NCBI GenBank assembly: GCA_023388055.1
Contig: JAEWGW010000025.1
Span: 186,001 to 250,000, forward strand
Direction: 5' to 3'
Length of the DNA: 64,000 nucleotides
Source: Bacillota bacterium
GTDB taxonomy: Bacteria; Bacillota; Bacilli; Paenibacillales; NBRC-103111
Translations under genes and position numbers: made by a program
Part shown: positions 56,684 through 64,000 of the stretch, in pieces
How positions within the stretch are numbered: the first letter of the stretch is position 1
How the letters are laid out: every line of letters begins with the position of its first letter
The notes under the pieces: model-generated
Database searches by the model: none
The model's input: only the letters and a program-made list of their open reading frames with translations
What the model was told of the DNA's origin: nothing

Positions 56684-57913
56684 ATGATACGGATCAATGA
56701 TCAATTGATCACAAGGGCGGATGTACTTGCCTGTATCCGTCCTATGATGAAAGGGTTTGACGGTTGTTTGGTGGCAGTTGGCAGCAATGATCCCATGGTT
56801 TATTTAGGAGCTGTTCTGCATGCGATGTCCACAGATGGCTCGGTTCTTCTTTTACCTTCGGATACTCCACCCCAAACGGCGCTTATGCAGGCTCAGCATG
56901 CGGGAGCCCATCTGCTCCTGACAGGCGGTACTCCGGAGATCGTTCCACTAAAAAGTGACCGTGCCCGGGGGGAAGCCTCTCTCTACCAGTTCACCTCCGG
57001 GACAACAGGCACGCCCAAGCTGATCCGCAGAACCTGGGAGGGTGTGCAGGAGGAGATTGTTCATTACAATGCCGCACTGGGCGCAAGCCCGGGGGAAACG
57101 CCTATTGTGCTGGTCCCCTTGTCTCATTCCTTCGGGCTGATTACAGGTGTTCTTGCCGCAATAGAACGGGGCACCGATCCGGTTATTATAACGGGCCAGA
57201 ACCCGAAGCTTGCCATTAAGGTCATTAAATCCATTCCGCAGAACATTGTGTATGCCGTTCCCTTTATGCTGCAGCTGCTCCTTACTCTGTCGGGAGAGAA
57301 GCTTGCCTTCCAACGGGTGGTCGCATCCGGCGCACCGCTTACCCAGGGTTTGCTGGAGAGTTTAAAGCGAAACTCTGTCCAAGTTCTTCAGCAGTACGGC
57401 TCCACGGAAACCGGAGCCTTGTCCTTGTCCTTCAACCCATCTGCCACAACGGATGTAGGGAGTCCCTTAAAGCATGTTTATTTAAGCGTTTCCAAAACAG
57501 GGGAGGACCCTGGAGAAGTAGCCGCCTTAATTGGCGGTCAGTGGTACCGGACCCATGATTGCGGGTATTGGGATGAAGCCAACCATCTTCACATCCTCGG
57601 CAGGGCGGACGAGCTTATTAATGTATCGGGCTATAAGGTGATTCCTTCAGAGGTGGAGGAGGTCATTCTCTCTTGTCCAGGCATAAAGGAGGTGGTGGTC
57701 TACCGGTCCAGGCATCCGGTCTGGGGCGATGCGGTCAAGGCCATGATTGTAGCAGAGGAAACCGTGATGACGCCGGAAACGGTCAAAAGCTGGTGTGTGG
57801 ACAAGCTGGCACCCTACAAGATTCCGCGGCATATTGAGTTCGCAGCGGAGATTCCCAGGAACGAGCGGGGGAAGATTAGCCGGACTTTATTAGAAAATAA
57901 GGAGCGTGTGTAA
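56684..57913 (+). CDS. Stand-alone AMP-binding ligase (adenylating enzyme)
   Basis: The 409-residue ANL-family enzyme is short. The P-loop is YQFTSGTTGTPKLIRR, then VLVPLSHSFGLITG, QQYGSTETGA, YRTHDCGYWDEANHLHILGRADELINVSGYKVIPSEVEE and the C-terminal NERGKISR with the adenylation Lys. It activates an acid as acyl-AMP and should load it onto the ACP encoded next. The N-terminal domain is about 100 residues shorter than in full acyl-CoA synthetases. Substrate unknown. The ATG follows AAAGGAG. Confidence 0.9.
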   Translation: MIRINDQLITRADVLACIRPMMKGFDGCLVAVGSNDPMVYLGAVLHAMSTDGSVLLLPSDTPPQTALMQAQHAGAHLLLTGGTPEIVPLKSDRARGEASLYQFTSGTTGTPKLIRRTWEGVQEEIVHYNAALGASPGETPIVLVPLSHSFGLITGVLAAIERGTDPVIITGQNPKLAIKVIKSIPQNIVYAVPFMLQLLLTLSGEKLAFQRVVASGAPLTQGLLESLKRNSVQVLQQYGSTETGALSLSFNPSATTDVGSPLKHVYLSVSKTGEDPGEVAALIGGQWYRTHDCGYWDEANHLHILGRADELINVSGYKVIPSEVEEVILSCPGIKEVVVYRSRHPVWGDAVKAMIVAEETVMTPETVKSWCVDKLAPYKIPRHIEFAAEIPRNERGKISRTLLENKERV

Positions 57914-57915
57914 CA

Positions 57916-58179
57916 ATGACAAGAGAGCAAATTATGAATAGCCTATGCGAACTGATGCAGCAAAACCTGGAGGTTAAGCTGCCCGAGAATGTGACGGAGG
58001 CAAGCCGGGTCTATCAGGACCTGTTCATTGATTCGATAATGGTTTTGCAGCTGATTGTATATGTGGAGGAGGAGTTCGGCATCAGTGTTCCGGAGGAGGA
58101 TGTGGACCCTGCGGTTTTCCAAACCCTGGGCTCCCTGGTTACCTTCATTGAAGAACTCCGCCAGGATAAGATTGCTTAG
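57916..58179 (+). CDS. Acyl/peptidyl carrier protein 1
   Basis: The 87-residue acidic four-helix protein has the phosphopantetheine Ser in DLFIDSIMVLQLIVYVEEEFG (DSI; FID instead of the common LGxD). It starts 3 nt after the ligase stop and is its likely carrier. AAGGAG lies 11 nt upstream, within the end of the ligase gene. Confidence 0.9.
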   Translation: MTREQIMNSLCELMQQNLEVKLPENVTEASRVYQDLFIDSIMVLQLIVYVEEEFGISVPEEDVDPAVFQTLGSLVTFIEELRQDKIA

Positions 58180-58188
58180 GAGCTGTCT

Positions 58189-59211
58189 ATGAGCGATGTG
58201 ATCCGTTTAGGTATTGTCGGATTCGGACGTATTGTAGAGCTGATTCATCTTCCCATCATAAAGAAAATGAGCGGCATCAGTGTGGCCGGTATTTATGATA
58301 TCACGCCGGAGCGGGCTGCATTGGCTGCCAGAAGAGGACTGCCGGTATTTGCCTCCCTGCCGGAGCTTCTGGAGGAGGAGTTGGACGCCGTGCTTGTGGC
58401 TACCCCTCCGGTATCCCATTATGAGATTGCCCGGCTTGCCCTGCTGACGGGGGCCCATGTGCTTATGGAGAAGCCCGTTACCGTAACAACGGGTGAGGCC
58501 GTGGAGCTAAAACGGCTGGCTGACAGTGTGGGGCGGGTAGTCAGTATATTTCATAACCGCAGGTTCGATGCAGATTTCTTGTTTGTGCTCCGTGCCTTGG
58601 AGGAAAAGCTGGCAGGGGAGACGCTGTTTATTGAAAGGCGGCACCATATGTTCGGCTCCGGGGCTTCATTCGGTGTGAAATCCTATGATCCCGAATGGCG
58701 GAACCGTCAATCCTCCGGCGGCGGCGCCATACTGGACTGGGGGGTGCATGTGGCCGACCAGCTTCTTATGCTTCCCCTGGGAAAAGTGAAGTCAGTCCGC
58801 TCCTTCTCCCAACGCCTCTCCTGGAATAAAGGGGATACGGAGGATTATGTCCATGGGGAACTGATGTTCGACAGTGGAATTACAGCCTTCATGGAGGTGA
58901 ACTTTGCCTCTTTGGCCAAGCTTCCGCTGTGGATCATCGGCGGAGACAGAGCCACCATTCAAGTAAACAGTGATAAGGAGGCCGTTCTCTTGGAAAAGGG
59001 GCATGAGCCGGTTCTCCTTCCTCTAGAGAGCAACAGCCGCTCCGCAGGCGAGCGGATCTATACCTCCTTCGTGCAAGCCATCAAAGGAGATGGTGTTCCT
59101 GAGGTGACGCTGGAGCAGGCGATTCAAGTGATGGACGTATTGGAACAGATCAGGCAGGGCGGCACGGAGCCAACGGTCGTGGAGGCTCCTGCCGGAACAA
59201 GAGGGAGCTGA
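58189..59211 (+). CDS. Gfo/Idh/MocA-family oxidoreductase
   Basis: The 340-residue NAD(P)-dependent sugar dehydrogenase starts with the Rossmann motif RLGIVGFGRIVELIHLPII. The family motif ALLTGAHVLMEKPVTVTTGEA carries the EKP site, and the C-terminal domain has GGGAILDWGVHVADQLLMLP with the catalytic Asp and His. Paired with a DegT aminotransferase, such enzymes make a keto-sugar that is then aminated, as in 3-amino-sugar and kanosamine pathways. AGGAG stands 7 nt before the ATG. It begins 10 nt after the ACP gene. Confidence 0.92.
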   Translation: MSDVIRLGIVGFGRIVELIHLPIIKKMSGISVAGIYDITPERAALAARRGLPVFASLPELLEEELDAVLVATPPVSHYEIARLALLTGAHVLMEKPVTVTTGEAVELKRLADSVGRVVSIFHNRRFDADFLFVLRALEEKLAGETLFIERRHHMFGSGASFGVKSYDPEWRNRQSSGGGAILDWGVHVADQLLMLPLGKVKSVRSFSQRLSWNKGDTEDYVHGELMFDSGITAFMEVNFASLAKLPLWIIGGDRATIQVNSDKEAVLLEKGHEPVLLPLESNSRSAGERIYTSFVQAIKGDGVPEVTLEQAIQVMDVLEQIRQGGTEPTVVEAPAGTRGS

Positions 59212-59219
59212 TAAGCCAG

Positions 59220-60341
59220 ATGAGAGTAACCTTTTCTTCGCCACAGGCGGAGTTTGCGCTAATCCGGGATGAATGGCTGCGGGAGGTAGAGGAGATTGCG
59301 GCCCGGGGCGTATTCGTCGGGGGAGTGCCGGTTACCCGGTTCGAGGAGGCCTTCGCCAGCTACTCCGGCGCTCAGTATGGAATTGGCGTTGCCAATGGAA
59401 CAGACGCCATTTATCTGACACTGAAAGCATTGAATATCGGTCCCGGGGACGAGGTCATTACGGCGGCTAACACCTTTATCGCTACTGTTGAGGCCATTCA
59501 CCATACGGGAGCTCTTCCGGTTCTGGCCGATTGTGACCCGGATACCTTCCTGATTGATCTGGAGCAGGTGAAGCGCCTGGTTACACCAAGGACCAAAGCG
59601 ATTATCCCCGTCCATCTGTACGGACAAATGGTAGACCTGACCGAGCTTCTCCCTTGGGCGGAGGAGCGGGGCATTGCCGTGGTGGAGGACAGCGCACAGG
59701 CAGCCGGCGCATCCTTCTTGGGCAGGAGGGCAGGAAGCGCCGGGACAGCAGGCTGCTTCAGCTTTTATCCCGATAAGAATCTGGGAGCCCTTGGTGACGG
59801 CGGAGCTGTCATTACCTCGGATCCTCAGCTTGCCACCGGCTTGCGGAAATGGCGCAACCACGGGGGAGAGGTTCGTTACCAGCATGAGTTTCCCGGTGTG
59901 AACAGCCGGTTGGACCCTATTCAGGCAGCGGCCCTCCAGCTGAAGCTGGCCTACTTGGACGAATGGTCCCGGAAGCGCCGGGAGGTTGCGGGTATGTACG
60001 AGTCCTACCTGGGGAGCTGCTCTGGGGTTAAGCTTCCCGGAAGCCGGGGCGATGAAAGCCATGTTTACCACCTGTACGTGATCCGTATAGAAGCTGAGAG
60101 GCGGGATACTCTCCGCAAGCAGCTGCAGAAGCACGGGGTTCTTACAGCCATCCAGTACCCGGAGCCGATTCACCGGATGAAGGCTTTCTCGCATCTCGGC
60201 TATCAGGCAGGAGACTTCCCGGCATCAGAGGAGCTTGCAGGGGAAATCTTATCCTTGCCCATGAATATTGCCTTGAGAGAAGAGGATGTAGCGGGAATCT
60301 CAGCTGTTGTCCGGGATGTGCTGGGGAAGGTGCAAATCTAG
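59220..60341 (+). CDS. DegT/DnrJ/EryC1/StrS-family PLP aminotransferase
   Basis: The 373-residue sugar aminotransferase shows ARGVFVGGVPVTRFEEAFASYSGAQYGIGVANGTDAIYLTLKALNIGPGDEVI, VHLYGQMVDLTEL, VEDSAQAAGASFLGRRAG and the PLP lysine in FSFYPDKNLGALGDGGAVIT. It transfers an amino group to a keto-sugar or keto-cyclitol, likely the product of the preceding Gfo/Idh enzyme. It starts 9 nt after that gene; GGGAG lies 12 nt upstream of the ATG. Confidence 0.93.
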   Translation: MRVTFSSPQAEFALIRDEWLREVEEIAARGVFVGGVPVTRFEEAFASYSGAQYGIGVANGTDAIYLTLKALNIGPGDEVITAANTFIATVEAIHHTGALPVLADCDPDTFLIDLEQVKRLVTPRTKAIIPVHLYGQMVDLTELLPWAEERGIAVVEDSAQAAGASFLGRRAGSAGTAGCFSFYPDKNLGALGDGGAVITSDPQLATGLRKWRNHGGEVRYQHEFPGVNSRLDPIQAAALQLKLAYLDEWSRKRREVAGMYESYLGSCSGVKLPGSRGDESHVYHLYVIRIEAERRDTLRKQLQKHGVLTAIQYPEPIHRMKAFSHLGYQAGDFPASEELAGEILSLPMNIALREEDVAGISAVVRDVLGKVQI

Positions 60342-60362
60342 GAGCGGGTGGGTGAAACGCAT

Positions 60363-60629
60363 ATGAGTTCTTCAAATACAACGCTTAAGCAAATAACAGA
60401 GGAGATTCAGGAGCTGATTGCCGAGCTGGTTGAAGGAACGGAGGTTTCTCCAGCAGCTGATCTGAAGGAGCTGGGAGTGGATTCCGTGCTGATGATCAAC
60501 CTGATTGTCCAGTTGGAGCAAAAGTATGGCATCTGCTTTGATGATGAGGAGCTGGACCACTCCTATTTCTCCACGATTGCCACCTTGGCGGAGCTTGTGT
60601 CCCATAAGTGCCGGGAGAAGACAGGATGA
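60363..60629 (+). CDS. Acyl/peptidyl carrier protein 2
   Basis: The 88-residue carrier protein has a canonical attachment site, LKELGVDSVLMINLIVQLEQKYG. It differs from carrier 1 in sequence, so the pathway probably uses two loaded intermediates or two partners. ATG 60363 is used; an in-frame GTG at 60348 sits nearer to AGGAG and is possible. Its stop overlaps the glycosyltransferase start (ATGA). Confidence 0.88.
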   Translation: MSSSNTTLKQITEEIQELIAELVEGTEVSPAADLKELGVDSVLMINLIVQLEQKYGICFDDEELDHSYFSTIATLAELVSHKCREKTG

Positions 60630-62023
60630 GGGGGATAAAGCGGCAGCGCATCGGATGCGTAGGCGGCCAATCCGGCAGAATCAACGAGCGGGCCATTGAT
60701 ACACAGTGGATCGAATATTTAGGGAGTTATGCAGATGTGGTAAAAATCCCTCCCATCCGTTGGATCAAGCTGATGGGGGGAGCGCCTGATACATGGCCGG
60801 ATATGTCGGCAGCAAGGCTGGGAGAGGCGGCGAAGGGGCTGACGGAGCTGGTTCGGGCCTATGAGCTGGATGCCATCTATGCCAATTTGCCTGCTTTGAC
60901 CCCCTACCTGCTGGCAGCGCGGAGTTTGGCCGGACTTCCAACGGGCTTTCTGATGATTGCCCATTCCGTCGGATCGGAGCACTGGCTGCGGCATTGGCTG
61001 AGTATTACCCCTCTTCTATGCAGCAGAGATGTGGTGCTGACTGCCACCCATTCAGCCAAGCAGGCGTTGACAAATCTGTCTCCGGTTTATGAGGCGTCAC
61101 CCGTCATTCCACTGTGCATCCGGGTAGAGGAGGACAGTCCGGTGACTGCTGCGGAAGAGCTAGGTAGGAGAAGGTGGAATGATCCGTCCTTTCATATGCT
61201 GTCCATCGGACGGCTGGAGCAGGTGAAGAATATCGACAAGCAGCTTCTGATGCTTCATGAGGTGAGGCAGCATATTCCATCCGCCCGCCTGCTGGTCGCA
61301 GGGGATTATACCGGCACCGATCATACGGAGATCACGGCGTACCGCCTGAAGCTCGAGAGCCTTGTTCACGGGCTGGGGCTAGAAGAAGCGGTTTCCTTTA
61401 CAGGACCGGTTATGGGAGAGGAAAAGGAAGAGCTGTTCCGGAAGGCGGATGTGTTGATCAATTTGTCCACCGATCCGGGGGAAACCTTCGGCTTTAATCT
61501 TATTGAAGCCAAAACCAAGGGCATTCCCGTGGTGTGTACGGGCTGGGATGGGATACGGGAGGTGGTGGAGCATGAGAAGGATGGATTGCTTATCAGCTGC
61601 CGGTGGTCCGGTGACACGCCTGTCTTTGATTACATGGAAGCAGCCCAGCAGGTTGTCCGGCTGTACCAGGACCGGGAGCTGGCCCGCTCTATGTCAGCCC
61701 GGGCGCAATGGAATGCCAAGAGCTACAGCTACAAGCTGATCATGCCCAAGGTGATGGAGGCTCTCGACAGGGCTTTAACCACTGGCAATCCCGCTGTCCT
61801 GCCATCTGCAAGAGATACGGAGCACCTTCTTACCCGGCCTATCGGAGAACAGCCGCACATGTACCGCCTTTCGGAGCTTCGGGCGCCGGAGCTATTGAAC
61901 CGCAATCCTTTGACCGTGCTGCGCAGCACCCGGATGGACCGGGAGCGTTGGGCTGCTGCGGCGAAGCCGATCATCCATCATTTTCCGGGGAGCTATGATA
62001 ATGTCTCTGTATACCATGATTAA
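60626..62023 (+). CDS. GT4-type glycosyltransferase
   Basis: The 465-residue GT-B enzyme has an unusual N-terminal half (GVGGQSG-like start, LDAIYANLPALTPYLLAARSLAGLPTGFLMIAHSVGSEHWLRHW). The C-terminal half has the GT4 signature: FHMLSIGRLEQVKNIDKQLL, SARLLVAGDYTG, VSFTGPVMGEEKEELFRKADVLINLS and PGETFGFNLIEAKTKGIPVVCTGWDGIREVVEH with the two donor-site Glu. About 70 extra residues follow the fold. It should attach the amino sugar of this operon to an acceptor. It overlaps the second ACP by 4 nt and the ABC gene by 23 nt. Confidence 0.88.
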   Translation: MRGIKRQRIGCVGGQSGRINERAIDTQWIEYLGSYADVVKIPPIRWIKLMGGAPDTWPDMSAARLGEAAKGLTELVRAYELDAIYANLPALTPYLLAARSLAGLPTGFLMIAHSVGSEHWLRHWLSITPLLCSRDVVLTATHSAKQALTNLSPVYEASPVIPLCIRVEEDSPVTAAEELGRRRWNDPSFHMLSIGRLEQVKNIDKQLLMLHEVRQHIPSARLLVAGDYTGTDHTEITAYRLKLESLVHGLGLEEAVSFTGPVMGEEKEELFRKADVLINLSTDPGETFGFNLIEAKTKGIPVVCTGWDGIREVVEHEKDGLLISCRWSGDTPVFDYMEAAQQVVRLYQDRELARSMSARAQWNAKSYSYKLIMPKVMEALDRALTTGNPAVLPSARDTEHLLTRPIGEQPHMYRLSELRAPELLNRNPLTVLRSTRMDRERWAAAAKPIIHHFPGSYDNVSVYHD

Positions 62024-63779
62024 AGCGATTAAGCCGCTGATTGCCTCCCGCCCCAGGCACCGGATCGCCGGATTCGCCTGTATGCTGGGAGATCTGGGCT
62101 TCAGCTTGATACAGCCGCTTATTTTCGCCCGGTTTATCGACAGAGTCCTGATTCAGGGCCATCACAATGAAATGTGGCCGCTGCTTATCCTGTCACTGGT
62201 GCTGGCTGCCGCTTCCGCCGGGTCCTCTGTAGGAAGGTGGAGCCTGTTCAGCTACCTGGACATCCGCAATACGCTGGATATCCGGGAGACGCTTACCCGC
62301 CATATCCGGCAAATTCCGATCCGCCATATTGAGAAGGACGGGTCGGGCCGTTATCTGGCCCTTCTTGGGTTCGATTCCGCCTCACTCTCCTTTTTCCTGA
62401 ACAAAACTATGGTGGACATGATATCCCATATTCTTATGATGGCAATGGCATTGGGGATTCTGTGCCTGATGGATTGGAGATTGGCCTTGATGGCCGGAAT
62501 AAGCACCGTTCTCATTATGACCGTTCCCCGTGTATTCCGTTCCCTGATCCGGAGGTATGCCGAGCAGGTGCGCAACCATAACGAAACCATAGGCGGGCAT
62601 TTGGTGGAATGTATTGACGGCTCCAAGGAAATCCGCTTATTCGGGCTGGAGAACTGGGAGGCAGAGCGCAACCGGCGGATGTACAAAGGGCTGGTCAGCA
62701 GCAGCACCAAGGAAACACTGTTCCGCTCTTCTATGAATTCTGTCAGCTCCCTGATTATCAGTGTCATTATTGTGCTGACCTATTATATGGGAGGACGCCA
62801 GGTGATTGGAGATAGCATCACCATCGGTGTGCTGATCGCATCTATTTCGTATCTGAATAACGTCTTGAACCCCATCCGTGCCATTGCAGATTCCTATGGG
62901 GATATCCGCAAGGCAGAGGTGGCGTCGGACAGAATTACGGAATTCCTGAAGACACCGCCGGAAAAAAGCTTCACCAGTCAGCCTTCCGCTCAGACTGCAG
63001 AGCTGATCCGGACACCGGCAGCAGCAGAGGTAGAGATGGATGCTGTTCAAGTGTGGGACCTGCATGTGGCAAGCGAAGGGAAGGTAATTCTGGATGAGGT
63101 CGGCTTCCGTATTCCCAAGGGGCAAACCGCCGCATTCGTAGGCCGCAGCGGCTCCGGCAAAACCACGCTGTTCAAGGCCGTTCTTGGTCTGGTGGACAGG
63201 CAGGCAGGAGAGATTATTGTTGACGGCAGCTCCTTGGATTCCATATCCCGGAGCGAGATTAACGCCCGGTTTGGTGTTGTATTCCAGGATACCTTCCTCT
63301 TCAAGGGGACCTTATTCGAGAACATTGCCATCGGGAATCTGAACGCCACTGAGGAGGAAGTTTACGAAGCGGCCTGCAGCGCCAACCTGAAGGAATTTAT
63401 GGATCAGCTTCCCCAAGGCATCCATACACCTGTGGATTACAAGGGGGCCCAATTATCCGGCGGGCAGCGCCAGCGTATTGCCATCGCCCGGGTCCTCCTG
63501 AAGAAGCCGGATATTCTGGTGCTGGATGAACCAACCTCCTCCCTGGACAACATTACGGAGGAAGAGGTGCTGCGGGAGCTGCGCAGTATGATGAAGGGAA
63601 AAACCATTCTTGTGGCCACCCATCTGCTGGATACCATTCGCAATGCCGATCAGATCTTCGTGCTGGACAGCGGGAAAATTGTGGGAAAGGGCACCCATGA
63701 GGAGCTTGGACGCCATTGTGAGCTGTACCAGTCCCTTCTGGCGGCCCATGATGATGAGAGTCAGGCTGTGCCGGTTTAA
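62001..63779 (+). CDS. ABC exporter (fused membrane and ATPase domains)
   Basis: The 592-residue half-transporter has a six-helix domain to about residue 320, then an ATPase with Walker A GRSGSGKTT, Q-loop VVFQDTFLFKG, signature LSGGQRQR, Walker B ILVLDEPTS with catalytic Glu, and H-loop VATHLL. All catalytic parts are intact, so it can work as a homodimer. Overlap with the glycosyltransferase gene ties it to the operon, and it probably exports the finished product. ATG 62001 is 8 nt after GGGGAG; ATG 61995 is alternative. Confidence 0.92.
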   Translation: MSLYTMIKAIKPLIASRPRHRIAGFACMLGDLGFSLIQPLIFARFIDRVLIQGHHNEMWPLLILSLVLAAASAGSSVGRWSLFSYLDIRNTLDIRETLTRHIRQIPIRHIEKDGSGRYLALLGFDSASLSFFLNKTMVDMISHILMMAMALGILCLMDWRLALMAGISTVLIMTVPRVFRSLIRRYAEQVRNHNETIGGHLVECIDGSKEIRLFGLENWEAERNRRMYKGLVSSSTKETLFRSSMNSVSSLIISVIIVLTYYMGGRQVIGDSITIGVLIASISYLNNVLNPIRAIADSYGDIRKAEVASDRITEFLKTPPEKSFTSQPSAQTAELIRTPAAAEVEMDAVQVWDLHVASEGKVILDEVGFRIPKGQTAAFVGRSGSGKTTLFKAVLGLVDRQAGEIIVDGSSLDSISRSEINARFGVVFQDTFLFKGTLFENIAIGNLNATEEEVYEAACSANLKEFMDQLPQGIHTPVDYKGAQLSGGQRQRIAIARVLLKKPDILVLDEPTSSLDNITEEEVLRELRSMMKGKTILVATHLLDTIRNADQIFVLDSGKIVGKGTHEELGRHCELYQSLLAAHDDESQAVPV

Positions 63780-63810
63780 CTACCTTAGGAGTCTGTCCGA
63801 CGAAAGAAAA

Positions 63811-63986
63811 TGGTGAATAAATATTCAGTAACATGAAACGGGAGGGATAGGTTGGCTTGAGGGCGAGTTTTTTGGCGGCTTTGACACCTTAATAATCTAA
63901 TACAATCAAAGCCGACAAAACGTGTTTGAGCTTCCAAGCCAAGCCTATCCCGGTAGTGAATGTTGCCAGTGAATATTTATTCACCA
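63811..63986. mobile_element. MITE-like ~176-bp imperfect palindrome
   Basis: TGGTGAATAAATATTCA (63811-63827) and its exact complement at 63970-63986 are the outer arms. GGGATAGG-TTGGCTTG (63844-63859) pairs with 63935-63951 with one bulge, and CGGCTTTGA (63876-63884) with TCAAAGCCG (63906-63914), leaving a 21-nt AT-rich loop. There is no gene inside. Nothing else is recognised between 63780 and the window end. Confidence 0.65.
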
Positions 63987-64000
63987 AAACAACTCCGTCA

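Noticed and set aside
1..64000. CRISPR arrays, rRNA genes, intact insertion sequences, classical riboswitches
   Set aside because: No regularly spaced direct repeats, no rRNA sequence, no transposase gene and no recognisable T-box or metabolite-riboswitch core were found by reading both strands.

Overview
This window looks like the chromosome of a spore-forming Bacillales bacterium, most likely Paenibacillus or a close relative. The core gene order ysoA-tig-clpP-clpX-...-lonB-lonA-ysxC-hemA-...-hemC-hemD-hemB-...-hemL-...-spoVID, the sporulation/germination genes cwlJ, gerQ, cwlD, lonB and spoVID, and Bacillus-type Shine-Dalgarno sequences all support this. Assignments rest on reading motifs and gene order only; no database search was possible.

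Layout. (1) 1-5.7 kb is an AT-rich polymorphic-toxin island: the 3' part of a large RHS/YD-repeat gene, a small membrane protein that is its likely immunity partner, a GC-rich structured-RNA candidate, a lipoprotein and duplicated hairpin repeats. (2) 5.7-12.3 kb holds a MerR-methyltransferase fusion with a sugar-nucleotide epimerase, divergent from a heterodimeric ABC multidrug exporter (BmrCD/YheIH type). (3) 12.8-20.2 kb carries a DMT permease, a pentapeptide-repeat protein, the cwlJ-gerQ spore pair, ctaB, an AEC transporter, a toprim protein and a GH28 pectinase-like enzyme. (4) 20.3-24.2 kb is a signalling/accessory stretch: an agr-like quorum-sensing operon with no kinase and no receiver domain (membrane sensor, AgrB, AgrD, lone LytTR), a NarL-type regulator behind a perfect 12-bp palindrome, a PH-domain protein, a type I toxin-antitoxin locus and a tRNA-Gly. 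(5) 24.4-45.9 kb is the conserved protein-quality-control and tetrapyrrole block: trigger factor, ClpP, ClpX, IspG, CwlD, LonB, LonA, EngB, then hemA-sirC-hemC-cobA/hemD-hemB-(AhbA/B-like fusion)-hemL behind a PerR-like box. (6) 45.9-53.7 kb holds an AraC regulator, two large exported proteins (a phosphodiester glycosidase with a low-complexity tail and a MORN-repeat protein), a pseudouridine synthase and spoVID.

(7) 53.8-63.8 kb is accessory. A ComA-like regulator and ComQ-like prenyltransferase sit behind the decayed 3' tail of a histidine kinase. Next come an AraC regulator preceded by an isolated promoter-terminator pair, and a compact biosynthetic operon (AMP-ligase, ACP, Gfo/Idh oxidoreductase, DegT aminotransferase, second ACP, glycosyltransferase, ABC exporter). 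Its expected product class is an exported amino-sugar conjugate with an acyl or aminoacyl group carried on an ACP. The window closes with a ~180-bp imperfect palindrome resembling a MITE.

The least ordinary items are the kinase-less agr/LytTR operon, the decayed com locus beside the biosynthetic operon, the type I toxin-antitoxin locus, the structured RNA in the RHS island, and the siroheme-decarboxylase-like fusion inside the heme operon. Many start codons were moved to an internal ATG/GTG/TTG with a proper Shine-Dalgarno sequence; the evidence fields say so.
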